Assembly: GCF_023065955.2 (NCBI RefSeq)
Contig: NW_026622897.1
Location: forward strand, 6,329,001-6,393,000
Length of the DNA: 64,000 nt
DNA from: Ursus arctos
Taxonomy: Eukaryota > Chordata > Mammalia > Carnivora > Ursidae
Direction of reading: 5' to 3'
The number at the start of each line of letters is the position of its first letter. Within the stretch, counting starts at the first letter, position 1. The notes below the pieces were generated by a model. The model did no database searches. It was not told where the DNA came from and saw nothing but the letters and a program-made list of their open reading frames with translations. The translations under genes were made by a program, and so were the position numbers. Of the stretch, positions 24,190-36,290 are shown piece after piece.

Positions 24190-24985
24190 CAAAAATATTG
24201 AGCAGACATTTCACCAAAGAAGATGAAAGAATGGCCATTAGGCACATGAACAGATGTTCAACATCATTAGTCAGCAGATAAACATAAAATAAAACAATGA
24301 TTTGAAATAATTTCATACCAACTAGGAGGCTAAAAACCAGTCTGACAACACCAAATGACAGAGATATGGAACTACCGAAATTTCCATCCATTGTTGGTGG
24401 GAGTGTGGAAGAGGTACAACCACTTTGGGGAATGTTTTAGTTTCTTAACAACATTAATGCTATATCTGCCCTACAATTTAGCAACTCCATTCCAATAAAT
24501 ATATTTAAGAGAAGGAAAGCTTATCTGTATAATATGACTTTTGCAAGAATATTTTCTGTGGCTTTATGCATAATAGTCAAAACCTGGAAACAATTTAAAT
24601 GTCCATCAAGAGGAGGATAAACTTATGTTCATTGTGTAATACTACTCATCAGATTAAAAGAACTACTGATAAACACAAAATATGGTTAAATCTCCTAGAT
24701 ATTGTTCTGAGTTAAAAAAGCCAGAGACAATGGTATAATTGTATGATCCCAAATATGTAGGAGTCTAGAAGAGGTAAAGCAAACCTTTGTTTAGTCAGAA
24801 AGTAATTCCTTTTGGGAGATATTTGGCTAGAAAGAATTATTAGAAAACTTACTGTAATTATGGAGATATTCTATATCTTCTCTTGGTGATTACATGGATG
24901 CCTTGATTATTGAAGCTTATTAAAGGGAGAAGTTAGGTTATATTATGAGTAAATCATATCACAATAAAAAATAAAAAGAAATGAA
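24190..24985 (+). mobile_element. Second L1M 3' end
   Basis: Repeats the ORF2 C-terminal to 3' UTR region seen in the preceding element (ACATTTCACCAAAGAAGATG, GCATAATAGTCAAAACCTGG) and ends in AATAAAAAATAAAAAG. It is a separate, more diverged insertion. Confidence 0.78.
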
Positions 24986-26755
24986 AAATAAAATTAGCTT
25001 TGTGAATTTGTATGTAAACTTTAATAACAGAGAATGTGATTTACTTTTAATTTTTTTGAAGATGCTCAGAAACATGGTTTGAAGCATTTAGATTATTGTT
25101 GCTTGTTGCAAGTAGGCTGTATGTAAATTATATTTTTACCAGCAGGTTCATCATACTCGGTTTTGATTTTTTTTAATTAATGTGAAAACCATCAGAAAGT
25201 CTTTGCTCTCATATAACAGTATTCCTCATTTATATATGCCAATGAAGTGCTGATTATTGTTTTAAATTCTTCTTGATATTTTTTATAGTATGTAGGAAAT
25301 ATTATGGTAAAAAAAGGAAAAGGTGAGGAAAATACTCATTTATCTTATAAAATCTGCATTGGGTCATTGCTCCTATGGTGATGTGGTTTAGTTGCCAAGT
25401 AGAAAGGATTCAGAGTTGGGGTTATGTGTTTTGCTATACTGCTAATTTGTTGGGTAATGAAGCAAGTAAGACAACCTCTTATTGAAGATCATTACCTCTA
25501 GCTTCCTTAGAAATGAAACTAGATATTCTCCAAGAGTCACCACTCTAACTCACAAAACCTAAAGGATTTATTTAGGAGTACTTTTATTTCTGCCCCAGGA
25601 TTGGGGAATCAATTTTAGCAGATAATTATTGATGCCCATGTGTCTAAACCTTTATCACGCACTATAAGCTGAAGTCTATAAGCAATTTTTGTGCGAGATC
25701 CCAATGCTCAGGAAATTGCAATCTAGGCTGGAATGGACGTGTGATGTTAGGTGGTGAGCAAGATGAAGTGGGGAAGCAAGATATACAGATACTAATCAAT
25801 TAAAAGACAAGGCACAACCACACTTAATTAAATGAAACGTGTTATCTAGATAGTAAAGGGCTCTAGGTGATGAGGAAGAGGAGAGAGAGATCTTGGGAGT
25901 TGAAAATGTTTTCAACTTTTGAAAAAAAAAAAAAAAGTTTTCTCCCTTAATGAAACCAATGTTTTGATGTTGGCGGTGGGGTGGAGGGCACACTCCAGTA
26001 TTCTTGCATATACCCAATCGATTAAAAAGCTGAATCCCTGGGCCTGCATCATTTTTACCTAGTTGATTTTTTTTTTAACTGATTTCTTATAATAGTTTTG
26101 TTCTCACTTAGTAAGTGAGGAAAGTCACTTAGGTTAATGAGTTACTTAAGATTACAAAACTCATAAGGTCTGCCGGTTGCCAAATTTTAGAAAATTATAT
26201 ACTATTCTTTGAACCCTCTGAACTCAAATGTCTGAGGTCTATGGTATTTAGGACTCCCAGTGATAATCCAAAAATAGTACCAAGAAACTTCAAGGGACAT
26301 GTGATTATCAGGATCCCTGCAAGGACACGAGGCTAGTATGCTGCTGTATTTGTGGGAAGGCTATGGCTATGCTGGTTTCTAAGTAACTGATGGAGAAGAC
26401 TCTCCTTCTCCCTGCAATCTCCAAGTCAGCGTTGAGTCTTAGGAAGTTAGTGGTGACCTGACTCACTCCTCAGGTCACGGAGCCTAGAGAAAATTGACCT
26501 CTTGTACTTGTCTTTGAAAATGTCCTGTCAGGGACTACAGATGATAAGCTCTGCTCCAATGTATGCCAAACCACCAAATTATATTTAAATTAGTAAAAGA
26601 TTTTGAGCACCTACTATGTATCCCCATAGTGCCTTGTATAGTGTCTGGAACAACAATAATTCAGTGGTACATTAAAGGTAACTTGTACAGTCTCCTAAGA
26701 GTCAGTTGTTAAATTTTCAGAAATTTTGTTAGCTGGTTAAACACAGTCATGTTAA
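24986..26755. other. Unassigned sequence
   Basis: No gene or clear repeat. A-run at 25920-25935. 26595-26690 (TTTTGAGCACCTACTATGTA) looks like a short L2 piece. Confidence 0.45.
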
Positions 26756-26768
26756 ACATTAAATTATA

Positions 26769-26958
26769 GGGGCACCTGGGTGGCTCGGTCAGTTAAGCAT
26801 CTGCCTTTGGCTCAGGTCATGATCCTGGGGTTCTGGGATCGAGCCCCATATCGGGCTCCCTGTTCAGCAGGAGCCTGCTTCTCCCTCTCCCTGCCACTCC
26901 CCCTGTTTGTACTCTCTCTCTGTCTCTCTGTCAAATAAATAAATAAAATCTAAAAAAC
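26769..26958 (+). mobile_element. CAN-SINE
   Basis: Complete plus-strand SINE with B-box-like GGGATCGAGCCCC and tail AAATAAATAAATAAAATC. It is flanked by the perfect 13-bp duplication ACATTAAATTATA (26756-26768 and 26959-26971). Confidence 0.95.
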
Positions 26959-27599
26959 ACATTAAATTATATAAACATACCTTTGAATAAGTTACATTAA
27001 AAGGATGCTCAAAAATCATCTTTCCATAATTTTTCTGCATTTTACTGTTGTCTTTGTTCTTGAATGTTATTTGTATCTATTGAGTCTCTAGAGTGGAAAT
27101 AATCATGTGCTACTGCACATAGCTTTCTAACTTCGTCCTGAGTAACATGTTTATAGTCTGAAATCAGCCATGCCCTGAGAACTTACACCATGGAAATAGG
27201 CAAACACTACAGATCTGGCTTTCACTTATTGTTTGTTGATTGTCTCGATTTATACACTGAAAATGTTGATAATACAGATTAAACTTGAAAGTATGTCATG
27301 TCTGTAATTGTTACATTGTAAATAGCACAAAAAATTGAGGAAATATTTTCCCAGTATTCAACTGTTACTCAAATCAGCAAAGAAGTCACTCATATTGTTG
27401 AAAAATGAGTAAAGTTCCAACATACTTCTACCTTGTTTCACTTTCATCTTATTAACATAAACAAAATATCAGCCAACATTCATTTCAGAAATATTCTTGT
27501 TCATTAATTGCAGGCATAGTTTGGTTATGGATACAAGAGTTTGGCAAAATATCAAAGTATTTTCTGAGAATTAATTGGTTTTGTGAAATTTACAACAAA

Positions 27600-27735
27600 G
27601 TTATATATTTTATTACCTATAAATTATATTTATATATTCTGTATATCACTTAAATTTTAATAAATTTGTGTATATAAAATTATGTACATATAAATGTATG
27701 TTTATATCTATTTATAGATAGATATAAATAGACAT
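27600..27735. repeat. TA-rich low-complexity tract
   Basis: TATATTTATATATTCTGTAT-type sequence with repeated TATATAAA and GATATAAATAGA blocks. Confidence 0.75.
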
Positions 27736-27892
27736 ACACTCTTTCCCCCAGAGAGGCAACTATTCATTATTTATGAGTGTACTATAGTGTAAAACCCAGT
27801 CTCTGCCCTCAATCAGATAAATCAAGGTATACAGATGTTTTTTGTATAAAGGGCCATATTAAAAAAACCAAGTGCTTTGGGGGTTCAAATAA

Positions 27893-27966
27893 GAGAAAGA
27901 GAGGGGAGGAGGAGAGAAGGAGGGAGGGAGGGAGAGAAAGAAGAGAAAGGGTGAGAGAGAGAGAAG
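27893..27966. repeat. GA-rich (polypurine) tract
   Basis: Nearly unbroken purines on the plus strand (GAGGAGGAGAGAAGGAGGGA and similar). Confidence 0.9.
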
Positions 27967-28083
27967 ATTACGTAGGACAGATCACCACTGTGATCCAATG
28001 TTACTGTTATTTAATGGTGATCCTTCCTACTTAATGTACATGAAGATGATGGCCTTTTTGATGGATCTTTAAGAATATACAGG

Positions 28084-28345
28084 AAACAAACTGAGGGCTT
28101 TGGGGGGAGGGGGATTGGGATAGGCCGGTGATGGGTATTAAGGAGGGCATGTATTGCATGGTGCACTGGGTGTTATACTCTAGTAACATTACATCAAAAA
28201 CTAGGGATGTACTGTATGGTGACTAACATAACATAATAAAAAATTATTATAAAAAAAAGACTGATGAATCACTGACCTCTACCTCTGAAACTAATAATAT
28301 ATGTTAATTAATTGAATTTAAATAATTTTTTTTTAATTTTGAAAA
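28084..28345 (+). mobile_element. L1 3' end with a second L1 tail appended
   Basis: 28084-28258 is the 3' UTR type of the full-length L1, ending in AATAAAAAATTATTAT and an A-run. It continues without a break into 28259-28345, the tail of a different 3' UTR type (CTGATGAATCACTGACCTCT to AATTGAATTTAAAT). One 13-bp duplication AAGAATATACAGG (28071-28083 and 28346-28358) encloses both parts. Confidence 0.8.
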
Positions 28346-28354
28346 AAGAATATA

Positions 28355-28680
28355 CAGGCAAGAGAGGGCGTTATCATATGGTTTCACTTATATGTGGAAT
28401 ATAAGGAATAGCATGGCAGACATTAGGAGAAGGAAGGGAAAAATGAAGGGGGGCGGGAATCAGATAGGGAGACGAGCCATGAGAGATTATGGACTCCAGA
28501 AACAGACTGAGGGTTTCAGAGGGGAAGGGGGTGGGGGGTTGGGTTAGTCTGGTGATGGGTATTAAGGAGGGCACATATTGCAATGAGTACTGGGTGTTAA
28601 ATGCAAACAATGAATCATGGAACACTACCTCAAAAACTAATGAAGTACTGTATGGTGACTAACATAATTTAATAAATAAA
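28355..28680 (+). mobile_element. 5'-truncated L1 3' end
   Basis: Starts in the last ORF2 codons (TTATCATATGGTTTCACTTA) and continues through the G-rich tract (GGGGAAGGGGGTGGGGGG) to TAACATAATTTAATAAATAA. A (CATA)n repeat follows. It lies immediately downstream of 28084-28345. Confidence 0.85.
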
Positions 28681-28710
28681 CACATACATACATACATACA
28701 TACATATATA
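28679..28710. repeat. (CATA)n microsatellite
   Basis: About six CATA units directly after an L1 A-tail, probably grown from it. Confidence 0.9.
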
Positions 28711-29214
28711 CCAAGGTGGGGGGAGGGCATTCCAAATAAAGAGAAAGACTTGATCAAAGCCACCAGGGAATGACATAGTGTCCTCTGTATGCATGAAGTT
28801 TCCTTTTATTGCAAGGAACAGAAACTGACTTTGTCCAAGTTAAGTAAAAAGAAATAGATCTGGCAGAACATCTCCGGGAGTGCTGAGGATTGGAATGAGA
28901 GAGAACCTAAAGCAGTGCCCCAAATCACAAAATAGTCTCAACACATTTGGCCTGGCAAACTATATACTGCTCCATCAGGCTCCATTGCTTAAAACGAGAG
29001 CTTGTTTAACGTGTTGCTTTCTGAGTTCTCCACAATTTCTCCCTCCTTTGAAGTGGGCCATAATGAACTGGGAAAGCAAGTGAATTTCAACTTTATTAAA
29101 AGGAAGTAGAATCTCTTCCCCATATAGTTTTTTGGGGCAGGAAGTTCACCCGACATAGGAAGTGTTTCCAGATCAGATGGGGGAAAAAAAGTCCACTTGG
29201 TATTGTTTTCAATT
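28711..29214. other. Unassigned sequence
   Basis: No gene or repeat recognised. Confidence 0.4.
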
Positions 29215-29475
29215 TGATTGAATAACCATTAATTAAACATTCTGTTTGCCAAGAACTATGGTAGATACCGGGAATTGCAATGAATGAGGCAGCCCATGAA
29301 TTGAAGATCCTTACTTTTAGGAACAGAAATAGACATAAATAAGTAAATAGAATGCTATATGATCAGCTTTACAGATAAAGAAGTGAGGTAGTCTGGGTTT
29401 TGGAGGCTGTCACGGAAATAGACAAAAGAAGGCAAATGAAGTAAGTCTTAAAGGATGAGTAGATTTTTGACTTGC
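29215..29475 (-). mobile_element. L2 fragment
   Basis: Minus-strand L2 3' region: AACATTCTGTTTGCCAAGAA, then GAACAGAAATAGACATAAAT, then GTAAGTCTTAAAGGATGAGT, in family order. Confidence 0.6.
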
Positions 29476-30882
29476 AAAGAAGACAAGGACCTTCTAGTCA
29501 CATTCACGCTTCTAATAATCCCGTTTGGAGAGAATATAGTGGAAGACTACACTAGAATATGAGGATATGGTATGAAGGAATAAAAAGAGAGAGGCATCAG
29601 GAAACATGGAATGTTTTTGGGCGACAGATAAAACATGACCAGAATGTGGAACATGACCTCTAGTAAAATATTTCAGCAGTTGGATGGATGGTAGCAATAA
29701 CAGGAATGAGACCATTACCATATTCCAAACCAATATGGCAAAGAAAAGCCAATGAGGGCCTGAGCTCAGGCAGTAGCAGAGAAATGAAGAGGAAACCAAG
29801 GATGCAAGAAGCATGTGAATTTGGACGGATTTGGCAACTTATTGTCCCTTCAGTTGAGAAAAAGTTAGCCTTGCTGCTTTTGTACCAGCAGGTCAAGTGC
29901 CTGCCCTAATGTCTAGTCTGCTCTAGGCATGTCTGTGTCTCCACATGTGCCCACCACTCCTCCAAAGCCCAATTGATGTTTCATTTATAACAGAGCTCAG
30001 GTGTTCGCCCTTTGTGCAAACACTGTAGCTCCGCAAACTTCAGAAAAGACTTGATCAATTTTGTCACATCCCTTTTATGAAGTGGAATGATTGTTTGCTT
30101 TGCTGCCAGGCTCACAAAGAGCAGTTCCTCTGTGTTTTCTCCAGGGTTGCACTGATCAAGTGATAGCCTTCTGTGAACTGTATACCCAGGCATATCCTGT
30201 GAGGATCTGGAGTAGTTCTTCCATCCAAAAGGACCTGATAAGGGTTTTGAGATGAACTTCTTTTATATTATATTTGACAAGGCGTATCTCTCCCAAAATC
30301 TAAATGGCATCTTCTTTGATAAATGGACTGAAATGGAACCTAATTTAATTAAAATTCCATGGACAATAAGTGACAGGTGTTTCCGGGGTTTTTATCTGTT
30401 TGTTTTGCAGATATCATGAATAATAATTTTTTAAATAACTAAATTACAGCTGTTTTGAATAAAAAGCTAACTGTAACAATCGTGCAAGGGTTGACTTTTT
30501 TCTCCATAGATGAAAACCTGTTACTATTCTTGTTTTCTTCTCTACAGGTAGTGAGGCCATGAAGTTTAAACAGAAATATAATCCTTTCATGTCTCACTAG
30601 TCTCCAAATCAGAGACTGTAACTTGCTTTCAATTATTCATTACGTATAGCTTCTTTTTATTCTTTATATGTATTAAGAGGTGCAGTTTTCTTGTAAAACT
30701 ACATATTATTTCTGATTGGAAACCTCAACTTTTGTGTAAACCAGTTCAAGTAATTTTCCTAGAGCTCAAATACCCTAAGCTATGGTCACAAGAGGGCTCT
30801 GTCCCACAAACACTCAGCCCAACCACAGCAAGGTTATCTGAGGAACGGCAGAATCCAGAATCGTGGCAATGGCAAAACTGTC
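29476..30882. other. Unassigned sequence
   Basis: No coding signal stands out. Short ORFs on both strands overlap each other and look accidental. Confidence 0.45.
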
Positions 30883-30898
30883 TTAAAGACACAGCACT

Positions 30899-31093
30899 GG
30901 ACTGGACACCTGGGTGGCTCAGTCGGTTAAGCATCTGCCTTCGGCTTGGGTCATGATCCTGGGGTCCTGGGATCAAGTCCCACATCGGGCTCCCTGCTCA
31001 GTGGGAAGTCTGCTTATCCCTCTCCCGCTCTTCCTGCTTGTGCTCTCTGTCTCTCTCTCAAATAAATAAATAAAATCTTTTTAAAAAATGTTA
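30899..31093 (+). mobile_element. CAN-SINE
   Basis: Plus-strand SINE with ACACCTGGGTGGCTCAGTCG near the head. The flanking 16-bp duplication TTAAAGACACAGCACT (30883-30898) and 31094-31109 has one mismatch, so it is somewhat older than the 35.2/39.8 kb copies. Confidence 0.92.
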
Positions 31094-31109
31094 TTAAACA
31101 CACAGCACT

Positions 31110-31869
31110 ATGGATACGGTATTCCAATAGGAAATACAATGAAATCAGGTCTAGAAGGATTCTTTATTGAACGTTCACCTGTGATAAAAATAATGTTCTG
31201 AAAATGACAACTACATTGAATGGTACTGCAGCAATGATTCAGTGATTGCAAAAGTGGTTTCCTTACTGGAAGTATTAGATTTATGCCTGAGTATACTGAT
31301 CTGCCTGCATTGCTGAAGTAAGGCCAAAATTGTGAAAATAACAATGAGAATACTTGGTTTTGGAGATAACTATGAAACAGCATCGTGTTTAAGTTCTGAG
31401 ATTGTTTTGTCTTCTCTGCTTAATTCTGTTCCCTCCTAGCTTTGGTTCCCAGTTGTCACAGTTCATTTATTGAAGGGTTCATTCTGTCTGTCCTGTTTTC
31501 CATTGGTCTGTGTGTCATATGTCAAGTTTGTGTTTATGTGTACAAAGTCTCTTTTTTCTCTGGAAAGGTGTAGAAGACAACACTTTTCTGTTTCTCAAGA
31601 TAGATGGAACATATCCATAAAGCTGTCTGGTCTTGGTGTTTGCTTCATGAGCAGATTAAAACTACTCATTAAATATCTGTAGTAGTTACAGGATTATTTA
31701 AGGTTGTCACTTTGATAAATTCTGTATGAGTTTTAATGGCCTTATCTTTTAATCTCTCTTTCCCGTTTCCAACTCTTTGTTGCTCTTGGATGTTGCATAG
31801 CTTTTCTCTTTCCAGTTCTTTTCTTCTCTCTTTAATTGTGTTATTCTTCTTTAAAACCATGTGTTTTGT
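31110..31869. other. Unassigned sequence
   Basis: AT-rich, with overlapping short ORFs on both strands and no recognisable product. Confidence 0.4.
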
Positions 31870-32289
31870 AATTTTAACAAAATATTTATGGAAGTATAAC
31901 ACGTGTAGAAATGTGCACAGTTCATAAATGTATAATGTAACCACGATCCACAACAACTACTGCAAGAAATTATTGTAGACTCCTACAAGTTTTCCTGCAT
32001 ACCTCTTTCTAATCAGTATTCTCTCATCCACAAAGGCAATCATTATTCTTACTCCTACCCCTGTAAATTAGTTCTACCTGTTTTTAAGCTTTATATAAAT
32101 GGAATCATGTAGTTTGATCTCTTTTGTGTTCAGTTTCATTGCCAAATAGCAAAGAAAGTTTATGATTTTTTTCTTTTCAAAAAATTAGCTTTTGATTTAA
32201 TTTTCTTTTTTCCATTTTATGGATTTCAGCTCTGATACTCATTATTTCATCCTTCTTTGGGTTTGAATTGCTCCTCTTCTCGTAACTTC

Positions 32290-32491
32290 TTTTTTTTTAA
32301 AAGATTTATGTATTTATGAGAGAGAGAGAAAGAGAGAGTTGGGGGGGGGAACAGGAGAGGGGGAGAGAATCGTAAGCAGACTGCACTGAGCACAGAGAGT
32401 AGTGGGGAGGCCCAATCTCAGGATCCTGAGATCATGACCTGAGCTGAAACCAAGAGTCGGTCACTTAACCAACCGCACCACCCAGGTGCCC
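32290..32491 (-). mobile_element. CAN-SINE in an old minus-strand L1M
   Basis: Minus-strand SINE with head GGGCACCTGGGTGGTGCGG. Its CT-rich region appears here as GA and G runs. I could not define a clean duplication, and both ends lie in T-rich L1M sequence. Confidence 0.88.
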
Positions 32492-33149
32492 TCTTTTTGT
32501 GACTTCTCAAGATGGAAGCTTAATTATCGATTTTAGTTCTTTGATTCTAATATAAGCATATAAAGTATTACATTTCCTTCTAATTACTGATTTAGTTGCA
32601 TCAAAAAATTATATTCATTTTAATTCTGTTAAGATTTAGTTTTCTAATTACTCTTGTGATTTTTCTTCAAAATGTGGGTTATTTAGAAGTGTATTGTTTA
32701 ATCCCCCAAATGTTTAAAGATTTACAAAAATTTTTAGGTTAATTTCTAATTTGATTTAGTTGTGGTTAGAGAACAAACTTTGTACCAGTTCATTCTTTTC
32801 AATGTGTGGGGACTTTAGTTTTATGTTTTAGAATATTATATAAACCGAAGCATTTTACATTTGTACTTGGAAAGTGTGCATATTCTGCTATTGCATGGAA
32901 TGTTATGTAACGTCAGTTAGGCCACGTTAATTTGTAGTGCCATTCAGTCCTCCAGCCTTGCTGATTTTATGTCTAGGAGCTTTCAAATATGTTACTGTAA
33001 TCATTAAATCATCTATTTCTCTTTTCAAATATAACTTTTGCATAATGTATTTTGAGACTTTTTCTTATATGCACATATGTGAGTAATTGTTTTATCTTCC
33101 TGATGTATTAACACTTTTATCATTATGAAATATCTTATTTATCTCTTGT

Positions 33150-33345
33150 GATTTTTTTTTTTTTTTGAGAGAACATGCACATGTTGGGTGGGAGGAAAGG
33201 GGCAGAGGGAGAGGGCAAGAGAGAGAGAATCTTAAGCAAGTTCCATGCTCGGTCTGTGTTGTCCCCCTCTCTCTGCTCCTCCCTGCTTGCCCCACCCCCA
33301 TTCTCTCTCTCTCTCTCTCAAATAAATAAATAAATAAAATCATTT
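33150..33345. mobile_element. Rearranged SINE: minus-strand piece joined to plus-strand tail
   Basis: From 33150 to about 33255 the sequence is the 3' half of a SINE on the minus strand (GAGAGAA to TCTTAAGCAAG). From about 33256 to 33345 it switches to the CT-rich part and AAATAAATAAATAAAATC tail of a plus-strand SINE. The tRNA-like heads are missing. The two tail-region pieces can pair as an inverted repeat. Confidence 0.7.
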
Positions 33346-33917
33346 TTGAAAAAAGGAAAAAAAGAAAACTAAACATTTTAGATGAAACATTGTATTTACT
33401 CTAGATTCTTATTTATGTACCAAATACTTACAATGTCTGGTGATCTTTATTTCTTCCCATAGACTGGGGTTCTCATCTGGTGTCCTTCACACATTCCTTT
33501 ATTTCTTAAAAGGCAGATCTGCTAGCAACAGATTCTTTCTGTTGTTGTTTTTTTTTTTCTGTGTTTTTTTTTTTTTTTAATGTGAGTACCTTTATTTAAC
33601 CTTCGTTTTTGACGAATAGTTTTTTACTAGACATAGAATTCTTGGGTGGTCTTTTTTGGCCCTCCTGTCAGCCCTTTGAATATGCCATTCCACTGCCTTC
33701 CAGCTTTCATTGTTTCTGATGAGAAGCCCACTTCCACTTGTACTGTTGCACCCAAGTGATGAGCCATATCCTCTTGCTGCTTTCAAGATTTTTCTCTTTG
33801 TTTTGACTGTGGTGTGATTATTATTATATTTATTATACTTGGTGTTTGTTGAGCTGCTTGGATCAATAGATTAATATTTCTTATCAAGTTTGGAAAGTTT
33901 CTGACCACTATTTTTTC

Positions 33918-34129
33918 TTTATCTTTTGTTTTTATTTATTTTTTTATGATTTTATTTATTTGAGAGAGAGAGTGAGTGAGAGAGCATGAGCGGGGGCAGG
34001 GGGAGGGCAGAGGGAGAAGTAGACTCCCCAGTGAGCAGGGAGCCCAATGTGGGGCTTGATCCCAGGACCCTGGGATCATGACCTGAGCCAAAGGCAGACA
34101 CTTAACCAACTGAGCTACCCAGGTGCCCC
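33918..34129 (-). mobile_element. CAN-SINE in an old minus-strand L1M
   Basis: Minus-strand SINE with head GGGGCACCTGGGTAGCTCAG and A-rich tail. The 15-bp duplication GACCACTATTTTTTC (33903-33917) and 34130-34144 has one mismatch. Confidence 0.92.
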
Positions 34130-34413
34130 GACCATTATTTTTTCAAATATTTTTTTGTGTCACTTTCTCTCTTCCTCCTTTCTCTGGAACTGTGCAGGTA
34201 CTGATATGACTGATACTGTCTTGCAGGTCTCTGGAACTCTTTTCATTTTTGTCTAGTCTTTTTCTCACTATTCTTTGTATTAGATGATTTTTATTTTTCT
34301 TCCTTCTTGTATACTGATTTTTTTCTGTTCTCCCATCTCAGATTTTCTATGGAACGCATCTATTGTATTTTTATTTCAGTTATTGTACATACCAACTTTA
34401 GAATTTCTTTTTT

Positions 34414-34520
34414 TTAATTTATAATAATATTTTTTATTATATTATGTTATTCACCATACAGTACATCCCTGGTTTTTGATGTAAAGTTCGATGATTCATT
34501 AGTTGCGTATAACACCCAGT
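34414..34520 (-). mobile_element. Very short 5'-truncated L1, 107 bp
   Basis: Only the last ~100 bp of an L1 3' UTR, ending at AACACCCAGT. It is flanked by GAATTTCTTTTTT at 34401-34413 and 34521-34533, so it is a complete, extremely truncated insertion. Confidence 0.9.
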
Positions 34521-34830
34521 GAATTTCTTTTTTAAATGGTTCTCATTTCTCTAGTGAGAGTCCCTCTTAAGGTGTTGTTATCACATTTCCCTTAATTCTC
34601 TGGGTATAGTTTACTTTTGAATTCTTTGTCTGATGAATTCAACATTTGGGATCACTCAGCATTTTCTATTAACTGTCTTCCCCTCCCCCCTTATATTTCA
34701 TATATATGGTATATTTTCAATAATGCATTGTATCAACTCTGAATTCTGACTTATTTTTCTGAAACATTAAAAAAGTAGTAACTACTTGAACATAAACTGC
34801 AAAATCTATCTTCACTGCAGTATGTGGCTA

Positions 34831-35954
34831 TTGATATCTTTGCTTTAGACTTTAGGGATTTCCCTATATCTGCATACCTAGTGATGAATCAGTGAGTTAA
34901 ACAGAAATTGTGATCGAACACCTTTAGCCTATAAGACTTCTATACCCTCTGCCCATTTGATTTGTATGACTTTGGGAGTACATTCAAATTTCAGCCTGTT
35001 TTCAAATCTCTCTTGCATTCACCTGTTTTATAGGCTCTTTCCAGTATCTTCTCCACATGTATGCAGTTTCTCAGACAGTGAGGCATATGTAGAATGCTTG
35101 TCCAGACTCCCTGTGGTTCTCTTGTTTATAGGATATCCTTGTTGAATTTCTGGGACTGCTACTCTCTCCAACCAGGACCAGAAACTTAGGCTAGCAAAAA
35201 TAAGGTTTTCTTATTAATTTTTTTTTTATTTATTTATTCGACAGAGATAGAGACAGCCAGCGAGAGAGGGAACACAAGCAGGGGGAGTGGGAGAGGAAGA
35301 AGCAGGCTCACAGCGGAAGAGCCTGATGTGGGGCTCGATCCCACAACGCTGGGATCACGCCCTGAGCCGAAGGCAGACGCTTAACCGCTGTGCCACCCAG
35401 GCGCCCCATTCTTATTAATTTTTATCAAGTTTACCACTTTTATTCAATAAATTAGCATCCACCCATTCTACCCGGTTCCTGAAATCAAACTTTCTCAGCA
35501 AAGCTGCTGGGATTCTCAGATACAATGATAAAACAACTGCTCTCATTGACTGTGCTGGGAAGTGGGAGTGAGGTGACAGGAATGGCCCAGCCAAGAAGGT
35601 CACGGATTCCCACTTATCTCATTTGAAGCTGTAGCAGTTTTTCCAAGAATAAATACTTCTCAATTTGTTTTTGGCTTTTGTTGATTTCCAGAGCCCTAAA
35701 GTTGTTTTCAATAATTTTATTCAGCTTTATAATTCTTGTTTTATGGAGTTTAACCTAACCATCACCAGAAGTTCCTAAACTCTCTAATTCCTGAAATTCT
35801 CTTTTACAATTATTTCTATAGGACCATGTCTTTTTAAATTAGTTCCATGTCTTTTTGCTCTTTGCCTTTTCCTTAAACTGATATTTTTCAAGTGTCTCTT
35901 CTCAACACTCTTCTATTCTCATAAAACTTTCTCTGATTAAATGGAGAAAGGAGG
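34831..35954. other. Unassigned sequence around a SINE
   Basis: Apart from the SINE at 35223-35408, no repeat or gene recognised. Confidence 0.4.
35223..35408 (-). mobile_element. Young CAN-SINE
   Basis: Complete tRNA-derived SINE of the same subfamily as 39817-40026. It is flanked by a perfect 15-bp duplication TTCTTATTAATTTTT (35208-35222 and 35409-35423). Confidence 0.95.
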
Positions 35955-36290
35955 TTCATTAGTCTGCTCAGTCTACTCTACAAAATACGAACTGTGTGAC
36001 TGAAACAACATTGTTTCCCTCACAGTTCTGGTGGCTAGGAGACCAAGATCAAGGTGCAAGTGACTTGGTTTCTAATTAGAACTCCCTTCCTGACACTTCA
36101 TCCTCATAAGGCTGAGACAGAGAGAAAAGGAGAGAGAGAGCAAACTCATTGGTGTCTCTTCCTATAAGGACTTGTATCCCAGCATAACCGAATTATCTCC
36201 CAAAGGCCCCATTTCCAAATACCATGACATTGGGGGTTAGGACCTCCACATATGAATTTTTGGGAGACACAAACATTTAATCCCTAACGG
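35955..36290 (-). mobile_element. MaLR-type solo LTR (MST/MLT1-like)
   Basis: CACAGTTCTGGTGGCTAGGA, CTCCCAAAGGCCCCATTTCC and CATTGGGGGTTAGGACCTCC match MaLR LTRs in reverse orientation. No coding part is present. Confidence 0.7.

Larger units (their letters stand above)
26972..28070. other. Unassigned AT-rich sequence
   Basis: Holds the TA-rich and GA-rich tracts listed separately; otherwise nothing recognised. Confidence 0.45.
31870..34830 (-). mobile_element. Old minus-strand L1M carrying later insertions
   Basis: On the minus strand, L1M sequence runs from about 34830 down to 31870. It is interrupted by SINEs (32290-32491, 33150-33345, 33918-34129) and a 107-bp L1 (34414-34520). No ORF survives. 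The boundary near 31870 and continuity between pieces are estimates, and more than one L1M may be involved. Confidence 0.6.

Noticed and set aside
33092..33376. 94-codon ORF with FIYLFERERERM
   Set aside because: A translated SINE fragment; the same peptide pattern recurs in other SINE-containing frames.
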